From assembly GCA_045603485.1 (NCBI GenBank), contig JAZUMF010000022.1:1-25522 (forward strand): a stretch of DNA of 25,522 bases, read 5' to 3'. The notes under the pieces were generated by a model, which was not told where the DNA came from, made no database searches, and saw nothing but the letters and a program-made list of their open reading frames with translations. This DNA comes from RGIG5952 sp045603485. Lineage in GTDB: Bacteria > Verrucomicrobiota > Kiritimatiellia > RFP12 > JAAYLN01. The translations under genes were made by a program, and so were the position numbers. Positions 15,461 to 23,560 of this stretch are shown in pieces (position 1 is the first letter of the stretch; every line of letters begins with the position of its first letter).

Positions 15461-16576
15461 TTACCCTCCACTGATAGCCGCGCGCCTCACGATTTCAGGT
15501 CCAGTATCTTTCCAATAAATAGCAAGACCATTTTTTCCTGATGTAGCAATTTCGATAATCTCCTCATTAAGATTAAGGCAAGCCGAGCGATTAAAATCAC
15601 CATCGTTATTACCCTTGGCAAGTTCAAGATAGCGACCCTCATTAAAAGGGGCAAGATAGCGACTTTCAGGTTTATATTTCGCGTTAGGTATTGATGATGG
15701 CAATATGCGAATAAATCGAGCTTTAGAGTGTTGACAAAGCATATCTAGCACAGCTCTCTCTCCAAGGCTTATAAAACCACTCACTATAACATACCCTTTT
15801 TCCACTGCCGACTGCATACGATTCAAAAGCTCTGCTATTTGCCTATCGGCAGTAACCTTGCGAGATACTCTCAATGACACAAGCCTTTCCTCCGGTGCCA
15901 ACAAAGCAATATTGCCAACCCCCTTCCACCAATCAGCAGCATCTAATCGCGATGAAACGACAGGCTCAAATACTTGCAATGCATTCTCGCTTCCGTACAT
16001 CAAATCCCACTTTAGTGGATTATAGGCAATATACCGCTCTGTTGCATCAATCATCTCTCGCGAAAGCAAGATATAGTCATGGTAGCCCTGCTGCCATAAC
16101 TTTGACGCCTGCCCGAATCCAACTTGACTGATAGAATTGATGGCTGATAGCTGGTCGGGAGATTTGATGGCTAGGTCTTGGCATGGAGATTTGATGGCTG
16201 GTATAGGGTCGGGAGATTTGATGGCTGAACTGCGTTCAGCCAACTTCCACTCCTTCGTCGTATAATTCTTAAATCTCCTTATCGCATTACCCAGCACCAA
16301 TAAAGGCTCGCTCAGCCCAGCCTGAATTGAGCAATTAAAGTGTATATGATCAGGCATTACAACCCTGCCAAAAAGTCTGATAGCTGGATTAAGTCTTGGG
16401 ATTGCGTTTAGAGCCTCTGACACCCTTTCACCCAATGGAGATAAAATCACTTTCCCATTCTTTACTTCCCCAAAGAGAGCACGACGCGGCTCAGTCACTA
16501 TCGTTATAAACAGCGACGCACCTCTTGTATAATCCCAGCCCTCAAACCGGCGATACCTATGTATCTCATTACTCAT
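15461..16576 (-). CDS. RAYT-type transposase with DprA-like C-terminal extension and internal repeats
   Basis: 371 residues, longer than the usual 150-250. Residues 1-190 are a RAYT/Y1 transposase: YTRGASLFITIVTEPRRALF, the HUH motif MPDHIHF (H77-I-H79), and WQQGYHDYIL...RYIAYNPLKW (Y182 the likely nucleophile, Y165/Y168 alternatives). Residues 118-153 are four 9-residue repeats (AIKSPDPIP, AIKSPCQDL, AIKSPDQLS, AINSISQVG) inserted before the last helix. Residues ~218-345 resemble the Rossmann fold of DprA/SMF: GNIALLAPEE, VSRKVT, VIVSGFISLGERAVL, then CLNLNEEIIEIA. The gene starts inside the upstream GT stop (TAATG) and its end contains the GGAGG used by the next GT gene. This fit suggests a stable operon member rather than a fresh insertion. 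Confidence 0.82.
   Translation of the reverse strand: MSNEIHRYRRFEGWDYTRGASLFITIVTEPRRALFGEVKNGKVILSPLGERVSEALNAIPRLNPAIRLFGRVVMPDHIHFNCSIQAGLSEPLLVLGNAIRRFKNYTTKEWKLAERSSAIKSPDPIPAIKSPCQDLAIKSPDQLSAINSISQVGFGQASKLWQQGYHDYILLSREMIDATERYIAYNPLKWDLMYGSENALQVFEPVVSSRLDAADWWKGVGNIALLAPEERLVSLRVSRKVTADRQIAELLNRMQSAVEKGYVIVSGFISLGERAVLDMLCQHSKARFIRILPSSIPNAKYKPESRYLAPFNEGRYLELAKGNNDGDFNRSACLNLNEEIIEIATSGKNGLAIYWKDTGPEIVRRAAISGG
16118..16225 (-). repeat. 27-bp coding minisatellite, four units
   Basis: Four head-to-tail 27-bp units inside the RAYT gene, at 16225-16199, 16198-16172, 16171-16145 and 16144-16118. The first three share a 14-base core (plus strand GGAGATTTGATGGC), the first and third with one further 5' G; the fourth is diverged. 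Because 27 is a multiple of three, copy-number change keeps the frame and adds or removes nine residues. Confidence 0.85.
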
Positions 16577-17832
16577 TATTTTTTTGATGTTTTTTTAGCA
16601 ACTTCAATAAATCCCCTTACATCACGCTCAAAGTTTTCAATACTGTAATAGTCCTCAATAAAAGCCTTAGCTGCTAATGCTTTCTCTTTACCGATTGCAG
16701 GATTTTCATAGATTTGGCGTAAATACATCGCAGCCTGATTTACATCAGGCTCAGCCCACTCTTTAACTTCCTTGAAAAGTGGGAAATCCGTTTTAGGTGT
16801 GACAAGTTTATAGTCAACGAGCATTGCTGTATCATTATGACAAAAATCGGTGTTGCCGCCATAGTTTGTAGCCACAACCGGCACTCCAACAGTCATTGCC
16901 TCTAGCATACCCAGCCCCAGTCCTTCTCCTCGATGAAGCGAGAGGTAAATATCCGAACAAGCAATTAAAGATAACATCTCTTTTCGTGATAGTGTTTCTG
17001 TAATCAATATTATTCTATCATCAATACCCAAAGCTACCGACTTTGCCTTAAGTTTCTCCATCTTCGTTTTATCGGCATCTGCACTTGAAATCTTAATAAC
17101 AAAGCAAACCTTCTTATTATCCTTAAAGGCCTTTGCGAAGGCCTCCAACGAACCCTCAGGATTTTTGCGGTCATAGCTTGACCTAATATCAAAATTGAAA
17201 AATACTGTAAAACCATCTTCTGGAATGGCAAAACGCTGTCGCATTTCTTTACTATCAATCACATCGGGTCTTGTATTGAGCGGATAAGTCATTTTTAGAA
17301 TAGGATAATTCTTTGGTGCATTGGTACTAAAATAATCATGACAAAACGATGAAAATACGACCGCACCCCTTGTCCCTTTAAAGAAATCCGCTCTGCCTTC
17401 AAACAGACCAGACTGAAACTCCCAAAATGGAGTAAAAAAAAGGGGGGCCTTATTTGAAGTTATAGGGTCACCGGCGGCAAACTGAAGTACTGCAACTTGC
17501 TCAATCTTATTGCTTTCCAGTCCACGGATATACTCCTCATCTTTAGGCTCAATATGAGGCGAGCTCAAAAAAGGAGGCGTAATATCCAGCAAAGTAAAAG
17601 GTATTTTTATCTTGCTGATTTTCTCGACAAAATCACGCCCCACTTGAGACAGAGAATATGTTAATGCGATATCAAAGACAAGCGAGATGCCATCATCTCT
17701 TTTGACAGAGGATTTTGCTTTTTCATATTTCCATTTTGGATAAGCTCTTGCATAAAACCTAAATATATCTATTCCCAAAAGACGAAATAGATTTGTAACT
17801 GCTCTCACAAATATCTTTTTTATCTGGCTCAT
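16576..17832 (-). CDS. GT4-type glycosyltransferase (paralog D, most diverged)
   Basis: 418 residues with a GT-B fold. It shares with the other three paralogs LTYSLSQVGRDFVEKISKIK, FTPFWEFQSGLFEGRADF, IRSSYDRKNPEGSLEAFAKA and the donor-site signature LHRGEGLGLGMLEAMTVGVP with EX7E. The N-terminus differs from the other three, lacking the W-G-x-x-G-V segment. It starts 4 bp after the stop of the upstream GT-A gene and its own stop shares a base with the RAYT start, so all three are one translation-coupled unit. Substrates unknown. Confidence 0.9.
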   Translation of the reverse strand: MSQIKKIFVRAVTNLFRLLGIDIFRFYARAYPKWKYEKAKSSVKRDDGISLVFDIALTYSLSQVGRDFVEKISKIKIPFTLLDITPPFLSSPHIEPKDEEYIRGLESNKIEQVAVLQFAAGDPITSNKAPLFFTPFWEFQSGLFEGRADFFKGTRGAVVFSSFCHDYFSTNAPKNYPILKMTYPLNTRPDVIDSKEMRQRFAIPEDGFTVFFNFDIRSSYDRKNPEGSLEAFAKAFKDNKKVCFVIKISSADADKTKMEKLKAKSVALGIDDRIILITETLSRKEMLSLIACSDIYLSLHRGEGLGLGMLEAMTVGVPVVATNYGGNTDFCHNDTAMLVDYKLVTPKTDFPLFKEVKEWAEPDVNQAAMYLRQIYENPAIGKEKALAAKAFIEDYYSIENFERDVRGFIEVAKKTSKK

Positions 17833-17836
17833 TAGT

Positions 17837-18760
17837 TCAGCTTATCTCAAGGTAGTTGTACTCAATCTTTTTAAGTTCTTCTATTTGCTCATTGCTTAAA
17901 AATGACAAAAAACGCTCTGCATTAAATGGAAGTGACATATTTGACAAATGCACCGCCATCGTTGGAATGGGCTGCCAGAGTGAATATCTACGCGTTGTTA
18001 ATAGGCGCAGTCCATGATGCTTCCAAGCGCAAAGTGGCATATAAAAGATAAAGGGACGCTCAAGACGAAGTGCAAATGCAAAGATTGACAACAATAAATG
18101 ACCAAACTTAAAAACCTCTTCCTTTGTAATACCCAGCCACATTGTACCATCCATAGCCCCTTTCCCGTATGATGCAAGAATATCAACAGTTTCATTGAAG
18201 ATTTTTCTTGTAGTCATAAAAGTAAGACAAGATGTATCTGCTGTGCGCCAATGACCATATTTGGTAATCCGCAAAGAAGCCATCTTTGGGCCTCGCACAT
18301 TACCGTTGGCATGATTATAGCGGTCTGGATGATCCAAAGGTGTCACAAAATCGACATCATCTCTCTTGAGAACATCGGTCATAGCTAAAAAAGCGTCTGG
18401 ATGATAAAGATAATCATCCTCCGAAAAATAAAGATACTCTGATGTGGTCGCAGCTCTTAATATCTCCACTTGCCTTGCATAGGTTGCAAAATTACCGATA
18501 GATGGAGTTTCCTCAATTGTTAATGAAATCTCCTTATTATCGGCAAAAGTCTCATTGAATAAATCTACATAATCACTCGAGCAACCATCCAAAACAACAA
18601 CTAATTTAACGGGTTGAGCAAATTTTTGCAAAGCCCTTGCAAGAGATTGCGTTGTTGCCTTTACCATGTCAAATTTAGACTCATATACAACCGCCGTAGA
18701 TGCCAAATGCGGGCAAACCCTATGTGCAATTGTTAATGGATATATGACACCGTTACTCAT
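17837..18760 (-). CDS. GT-A-fold glycosyltransferase (GT2-like)
   Basis: 307 residues. A strand-loop-strand VKLVVVLDGCSSDYVDLF (~51-68) and YLYFSEDDYLYHPDAFLA (EDD at 114-116, the probable metal/donor site) indicate a GT-A nucleotide-diphospho-sugar transferase. The C-terminal half, with WRTADTSCLTFMTTRKIFNE and ICxYG-like segments absent, does not match a subfamily I can name. A hydrophobic stretch near 215-240 may contact the membrane. The start overlaps the upstream GT4 gene by 8 bp (ATGAGTAA) and the next GT4 gene follows after 4 bp. Confidence is high for the fold, low for the reaction. Confidence 0.78.
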   Translation of the reverse strand: MSNGVIYPLTIAHRVCPHLASTAVVYESKFDMVKATTQSLARALQKFAQPVKLVVVLDGCSSDYVDLFNETFADNKEISLTIEETPSIGNFATYARQVEILRAATTSEYLYFSEDDYLYHPDAFLAMTDVLKRDDVDFVTPLDHPDRYNHANGNVRGPKMASLRITKYGHWRTADTSCLTFMTTRKIFNETVDILASYGKGAMDGTMWLGITKEEVFKFGHLLLSIFAFALRLERPFIFYMPLCAWKHHGLRLLTTRRYSLWQPIPTMAVHLSNMSLPFNAERFLSFLSNEQIEELKKIEYNYLEIS

Positions 18761-20006
18761 AACTTAAAAATTGCTCCATCGATTTTCTAAAATTCTCAGT
18801 AGAAAAATAAGAGAATATAAAGTCCTTAGCTTTAGCACCCAGTTCCTTGCAAAACACAGGGTCATCATAGCATTTCCGCATTGCCCTTGCGGCCTCATGG
18901 ATATCAGGATTGGCACAGCTTGTCACCGATAAATAACAAGGATGATCCCTATCCGCTTTAGTAAGATTTATCATTGAATACGATATCGGCAAAGCATTAT
19001 CCGAATTGCAGAATTCTTTCGTTGAGCTGTAATCTGTCACAACAACAGCCTTCCCCATAGCCATCGCCTCAGCAACTCCAAGACCAAAGCCTTCACCCCT
19101 ATGAAGCGACAAATACAAATCGCAACACCTTGTAAGCCCATAAACATCACGCTTTGAGATGTATTCATCAATAGTAATAAATTTGTCAGCAATAGCCAAA
19201 TCGTTAGCTAGTGCTGCTAATTTCAATTGTTTGTCGCGGTGCTCCTTAACATGATTGGTCTTAAAGACTAGCTTTGCATTATCAACATCCCTGAATGCCT
19301 CTGCAAAAGCACGCATTGCACCATCTGGATTTTTCCTAAAAAATGATGAACCATAGTCAAAATTAAAAAAGACAACAAAATCATCCTTACGGATTCCATA
19401 TTGCTCTCTGACATCATCTCGTGCTGGAATATCCAACACATCAAACTGAAATGGATATAGAATCTTTTTAACAGGCGTTGAATTTGGCAATTGCTTACGG
19501 AATGTCTCTAAATCAAAATCTGACATCGCAATAACCAAATCCTCAGATTGAAGCCCTGGGAATGCCTCAACCAACCCCGATTCAAATTCCCAAAATACAA
19601 TATGAGATTTTTTTAAGCCAAGCTCTTTTGGAACTGGTCCATTAAACAACTCAATTACATTAGAATATTTCAAAATCCTAAAATCCTTTTTAGGTGTTAG
19701 AAATGGGTTGATTTCACTATCAACAATCGCGGATTTCTTTGAAACATCAAAAGTCTGATATGAAATACCCGCTCTATGTAACGAAAAAACAAAATCACGC
19801 ATAACTTTACTTAACGAGTAATTTGCGTGAAAAGGAGCAACTATAGTGACGCCATGCTCACTGGGACTTAATGGATAGCTGTTCGCATTCGCTAAAAAAA
19901 AGTGCCTTAAACGACGCGCCTCAATTTTACCGATAAAGAAATTCCAAACCCCTCGAAGCCCCCAAGTTTGCACCTTTTTTATGTAACTTTTGATAATGCC
20001 CGCCAT
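18753..20006 (-). CDS. GT4-type glycosyltransferase (paralog C)
   Basis: 417 residues with a GT-B fold. The N-terminus WGLRGVWNFFIGKIEARRLR corresponds to the same region in paralogs A and B. NYSLSKVMRDFVFSLHRAGI, FWEFESGLVEAF, YGSSFFRKNPDGAMRAFAEA and the GT4 signature LHRGEGFGLGVAEAMAMGKA follow. It is closest to paralog A by eye. It starts 33 bases after the predicted start of transcription in one copy of a duplicated leader sequence, so it has its own promoter. It overlaps the next gene by 8 bp. No Shine-Dalgarno site is visible before ATG 20006. Confidence 0.9.
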   Translation of the reverse strand: MAGIIKSYIKKVQTWGLRGVWNFFIGKIEARRLRHFFLANANSYPLSPSEHGVTIVAPFHANYSLSKVMRDFVFSLHRAGISYQTFDVSKKSAIVDSEINPFLTPKKDFRILKYSNVIELFNGPVPKELGLKKSHIVFWEFESGLVEAFPGLQSEDLVIAMSDFDLETFRKQLPNSTPVKKILYPFQFDVLDIPARDDVREQYGIRKDDFVVFFNFDYGSSFFRKNPDGAMRAFAEAFRDVDNAKLVFKTNHVKEHRDKQLKLAALANDLAIADKFITIDEYISKRDVYGLTRCCDLYLSLHRGEGFGLGVAEAMAMGKAVVVTDYSSTKEFCNSDNALPISYSMINLTKADRDHPCYLSVTSCANPDIHEAARAMRKCYDDPVFCKELGAKAKDFIFSYFSTENFRKSMEQFLSYE

Positions 20007-20017
20007 TGATACTTAAT

Positions 20018-20170
20018 GATGAATGTTAATTTTCAAACACCATCAATTAAAACAAAAAACAGACAAAAAGTAAATCCAAAAGAAGAGTGCAAAATGCAAA
20101 AGAAGAGCGGCAAGATAATCAACCAAAGCACTTCAACTAAAATAACGACGCAATTCCGCCTTCAAAAAGC
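20018..20170 (-). repeat. Duplicated leader, copy 1, with promoter candidate
   Basis: This stretch matches 21239-21360 almost base for base over its first ~59 bases, then more loosely, with one extra ~21-bp tandem unit in this copy (around 20078-20100). The minus strand carries TTTACT (20074-20069), a 17-bp spacer and TTTAAT (20051-20046), present identically in both copies. It serves as the 5' region of the GT4 gene starting at 20006. Bases 20171-20237 hold nothing I recognise. Confidence 0.75.
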
Positions 20171-20237
20171 CCAGCCCACCATACTTCAAACAAAAGGCAA
20201 TTTGCCGTGGATAGTGCCATCACAGCCCCTTTTCAAA

Positions 20238-21206
20238 TCAATATAAACGAAGCCATTTTGCTATTCGCAAAATAGTTGACAAATAAGGCATAGCCAATTG
20301 CACAAGAAAATAGCGTAAAGGCTGCAACTTAAATGACTTTTTTAGAATCTTTTCATCAATCTTCTGATTTGCAAATACAAAATCGGGGTGTTTCAATGGA
20401 AACTGAATTGGTTCCGTAGTACGATGCCCATGATAACTCCATGGATTCTGAGCAAATGTTGCTCCTTCCCCAAAACCAATATTCTTAATAAGGTTCACAT
20501 TGGGATTGATGCAAAGACCATTCTTCGAAAGAATCAAGTATAGCAACTGAGGATCCCAGTTATTACAATCTCGACTACTATACATCTCAAACTCTTTTGT
20601 AAAATGCCATCGAGGAAATCTTTGCCTGAAAATTGTCCGCATATGACCAGTCTTTTTTAGCTTATGCCAACTTGAAATTTTATAGTCATACTGCTTAATC
20701 ACTCTACGCCAAGTAGCAAACCCCCAACAATGCATAAGCTTTGAAAAATAGTAAGAATCGTCACTTACAGGTTTAAGCAAGGGATTATATCCTGCGATGT
20801 GCATAACACGGGTATCATTGCGATACTTATCTAATAATTCAGCACAATATGGGAAAAAACTGGGCTCAGGCAAATCATCATCCTCGAGAACTATCCCCTC
20901 CTCAACATTTTCAAAAAACCATTGAATAGCAGCAGCACACCCCTTACCAGCACCAAGATTTTTCTCCTGAAAGAGAGTCTTAATCTCACAATCCCAATCA
21001 ATTTCAGCTAAAGTCGTTTCTCTTGCCAAACGACAATTTTCAACATCATCAGGACGATTAGGTCGCGGGGCATCTTGAGCAATGAAAATCTTTGAAGGGC
21101 GTGCAGTCCTAATAGAAGCAATTACCTTGCGCACACATTCTGAACGAGCAAAAATAATAAGAAGAACCGGTGGTGTTGGAAATGTTTTGTTTTCAGGGTT
21201 AGTCAT
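20238..21206 (-). CDS. GT-A sugar transferase, HlpA-like family
   Basis: 322 residues. The start PPVLLIIFARSECVRKVIAS, then PSKIFIAQDAPRPNRPDDVE, DWDCEIKTLFQEKNLGAGKG and GIVLEDDDLPEPSFFPYCAE (metal-binding EDDD at 108-111) is the signature of the nucleotide-diphospho-sugar transferase family often annotated as hemolytic protein HlpA-like. HCWGFATWRRVIKQYD is the second conserved block. Members lie in surface polysaccharide and glycoprotein loci. Acceptor and donor are unknown. The gene is flanked on both sides by copies of the same leader sequence and so forms a 1.2-kb cassette within the cluster. Confidence 0.88.
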   Translation of the reverse strand: MTNPENKTFPTPPVLLIIFARSECVRKVIASIRTARPSKIFIAQDAPRPNRPDDVENCRLARETTLAEIDWDCEIKTLFQEKNLGAGKGCAAAIQWFFENVEEGIVLEDDDLPEPSFFPYCAELLDKYRNDTRVMHIAGYNPLLKPVSDDSYYFSKLMHCWGFATWRRVIKQYDYKISSWHKLKKTGHMRTIFRQRFPRWHFTKEFEMYSSRDCNNWDPQLLYLILSKNGLCINPNVNLIKNIGFGEGATFAQNPWSYHGHRTTEPIQFPLKHPDFVFANQKIDEKILKKSFKLQPLRYFLVQLAMPYLSTILRIAKWLRLY

Positions 21207-21238
21207 AACTCAAAGCATCCAATTTTCAGTAAATCAAG

Positions 21239-21360
21239 GATGAATGTCAACTTTCAAACACCATCAATTAAAACAAAAAACAGACAAAAAGTAAATCTAA
21301 AAGAAAAGCGTAAAGATAATCAACTCAAATGCTTCAATTAAAATAACAGTCTTCAAAAAC
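21239..21360 (-). repeat. Duplicated leader, copy 2, with promoter candidate
   Basis: Second copy of the leader at 20018-20170. It has the same TTTACT (21295-21290), 17-bp spacer and TTTAAT (21272-21267) on the minus strand, ending ~33 bases before the start of the HlpA-like gene. Differences from copy 1 in the first 59 bases are a few transitions. Bases 21361-21466, between this repeat and the stop of the next gene, hold nothing I recognise. Confidence 0.75.
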
Positions 21361-21466
21361 CAATATCACCACATTTCAACCACCAACGATACTAAACAAG
21401 GTCCAATATAAGGCAATCGTGCAGGAAATGATGTCAATGAAATAACCATAAGTAACGCTTTATCGC

Positions 21467-22714
21467 TTAAATTGCGTCAAGAAATTGATAAACGGATTTC
21501 TTAAAATTTTCGGTGGAAAAATATCCATCTATGAAAATCTTTGCTTGCATCCCCAGTCTTGTACGATAAGCCATATCATTATAACAGCGTAAAATGGCTT
21601 CACTGGCCACTGAAATATCTGCCTCTGCCCATCGCTTCATACTTAAAAAATATTCCCCAGGCTTAATATCAACTAAAGTATATGGAATCGGAATTGAATG
21701 GCTTGGCAAACAAAATTCTGTAGAAGCACTATAATCAGTAGCGATAACGACTTTTCCAAGCTGCATAGCCTCTGCCATTCCGATACCAAATCCTTCTGCT
21801 CGGTGTAATGACAAATAAACATCACAGGCATTAGTCAAACTATAAATTTCGCGCCTGGACAAATACCCACTAATAATTGTAAATTGTGATGAAATTCCCT
21901 CTTCCTCTACACAACGCTTAATAGTTTCAATATGATTAGGGTAATCACTTGCGAGATTTACCTTAAACACAAGTCTAGCATTGGCAACTCCACGCAATAC
22001 TCTTGAGAATGATTTTATTGCCGCTAAAGGGTTTTTCCTGTGAAACGACCCTAAATCGAAATTATAAAATACAATAAAATCATCTTCCCCAAAACCATAG
22101 CGTTTACAGATTATCTTTTTATCTTCTAAATCTTTTGAAATCTCTTGTAGAGGATATAAAATTTTGAAAACCTTAGTTGTTTTTGGCAATTCATTACTAA
22201 AATCATTGAAATTGAAATCCGACATAGCAATCACAGGATCAGATGACGCAAGATAAGGAAATGCATCAAGCAATCCTGATTCACCTTCCCAAAATGCAAT
22301 TCGAGCTCGCACTGGAACAATCCCATCAGGTAGAGGACTCCTAAACATCTCTACAACATGAGTAAATCGCCTTACATTAAAATCATGACGCGGAGTTACA
22401 ACATCCAAATAATCCGAAGTTAATGAATTCTTGGCAGGATTTATATCAAATCCTTGAAAAGAAATCCCCGCTCGTTTCAATGCGAATAAAAAGTCACGCA
22501 CTGTTTTACTATTACTATACCCACGAGAGATTGGAGCTATAACAGTAATGCCACGCTCAGGAGTAGTTCCTAAATGTTGTCTTGCATTCTTACAAAGAAA
22601 ATGCTTAATCCTTATAGAAGCGAACCAACGGGGAAAATATCCTACAACACCTTTAATTCCCCAAACTCGGAGCTTTGTAAAGATTGATGAAATTTTTTTG
22701 AAAAATAGTTTCAC
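21467..22714 (-). CDS. GT4-type glycosyltransferase (paralog B)
   Basis: 415 residues starting with GTG 22714, which overlaps the lipoprotein stop as GTGA. The GT-B fold shows WGIKGVVGYFPRWFASIRIK at the start, GYSNSKTVRDFLFALKRAGI, FWEGESGLLDAFPYL, FHRKNPLAAIKSFSRVLRGV and the donor-site signature LHRAEGFGIGMAEAMQLGKV with EX7E. It is clearly paralogous to the genes at 12084, 16576 and 18753. The 4-bp overlap implies coupled translation with the lipoprotein gene. A ~260-bp gap with the duplicated leader separates it from the following transferase. Confidence 0.9.
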   Translation of the reverse strand: MKLFFKKISSIFTKLRVWGIKGVVGYFPRWFASIRIKHFLCKNARQHLGTTPERGITVIAPISRGYSNSKTVRDFLFALKRAGISFQGFDINPAKNSLTSDYLDVVTPRHDFNVRRFTHVVEMFRSPLPDGIVPVRARIAFWEGESGLLDAFPYLASSDPVIAMSDFNFNDFSNELPKTTKVFKILYPLQEISKDLEDKKIICKRYGFGEDDFIVFYNFDLGSFHRKNPLAAIKSFSRVLRGVANARLVFKVNLASDYPNHIETIKRCVEEEGISSQFTIISGYLSRREIYSLTNACDVYLSLHRAEGFGIGMAEAMQLGKVVIATDYSASTEFCLPSHSIPIPYTLVDIKPGEYFLSMKRWAEADISVASEAILRCYNDMAYRTRLGMQAKIFIDGYFSTENFKKSVYQFLDAI

Positions 22715-23505
22715 AAATCAAAATCCACTTTATCATAATTCCAAAAACGAAATTCATCAATGGCATAATTCACAGATGAACGATTCTCAACATCCTTGTG
22801 AAATGGGAAGCACAAAAATGTAGGGACAGCAGTGATTGCTGGAGAAAGCCCCCATTTAGGTGCTTCTGGAAAGCTCGTACTGGCAACAACTTTTCCATTA
22901 AAAAAGATTACAGCCTTTATCAATGGCTCACCATCTTTTGAAAGTTCTTTAATGCCGTCCTTATTCCAAACTAAAGCATAATGGTTCCAATCTTGTTCTT
23001 TATCTCCCATTATCGTTTTATAGCGTGGTGAAGGTCTAAAATTAGATGTACAAGCACGCAAATGCTCTATCATAGCATTTAATCCTCCACCTCCTAAACC
23101 ATTGTTACCATTCCATTCTATACAAAAACGAGGCTCAACACCTAACACTCCAAATGTAAAAAAGCACGGATGATGCCCCGTGGTTATAACATCCCTAGGA
23201 GGAGTAAACTTTCCCCATAATTCAAAACATCCTTTTTGACCAAGCATTCCAGCTTCCATCGGCACAATTGCAGAACAAGAATTTGCGGCGACCAAAAGGG
23301 CTTTATCCTTTACACCATCAACAAAATCGCCACCAATAAACTCGCCCTTAGGTCCAACCATAGGCTCTTCAATTGCTTCCTTTGAATCAAATGTGCAATG
23401 ATATACAAGTCCTACTGGCTTATTATCAGCTCTAAATATGACACATCCCCCACAAATAACCGACAAAATAGATATGATTGCTAAGAATGCTTTACTAGTT
23501 TTCAT
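22711..23505 (-). CDS. Putative lipoprotein with LamG/ConA-like lectin domain
   Basis: 264 residues. The N-terminus MKTSKAFLAIISILSVICGG followed by C21 is a signal peptide; the ICGGC stretch fits a lipobox with an unusual Cys at -3. Residues ~33-262 resemble a LamG/laminin_G_3 jelly roll: GLVYHCTFDSKEAIEE near the start, GCFELWGKF, HYALVWNKDG with a following VIFFNGKVVAS, and YAIDEFRFWNYDK at the end. Such domains bind or shield carbohydrates and are common in secreted proteins. It has an excellent AAGGAGG site and its own promoter and is the first gene of the minus-strand glycan series. A role in handling the finished glycan is possible, but nothing shows it directly. Confidence 0.78.
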   Translation of the reverse strand: MKTSKAFLAIISILSVICGGCVIFRADNKPVGLVYHCTFDSKEAIEEPMVGPKGEFIGGDFVDGVKDKALLVAANSCSAIVPMEAGMLGQKGCFELWGKFTPPRDVITTGHHPCFFTFGVLGVEPRFCIEWNGNNGLGGGGLNAMIEHLRACTSNFRPSPRYKTIMGDKEQDWNHYALVWNKDGIKELSKDGEPLIKAVIFFNGKVVASTSFPEAPKWGLSPAITAVPTFLCFPFHKDVENRSSVNYAIDEFRFWNYDKVDFDL

Positions 23506-23531
23506 TTTTTCCTCCTTTTAAAAACTACACT

Positions 23532-23560
23532 AGTTTAATTAATTTATCAACAATCGTCAA
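23532..23560 (-). promoter_or_regulatory. Sigma70-type promoter of the lipoprotein/GT operon
   Basis: Minus-strand TTGACG (23560-23555), 17-bp spacer, TAAACT (23537-23532). The predicted leader is ~20 nt and includes AAGGAGG before ATG 23505. The -35 box overlaps the stop codon of the upstream tRNA-modification gene. Confidence 0.6.

Noticed and set aside
20022..20044. Five-codon upstream frame ATG GTG TTT GAA in both leader copies
   Set aside because: Its ATG would fall upstream of or on the predicted transcription start, and chance conservation within a duplicate is expected.
20016..20246. Plus-strand open frame of 76 codons
   Set aside because: It lies over the duplicated leader; copy 2 does not keep the frame, and lysine/threonine-rich content reflects A-rich DNA.
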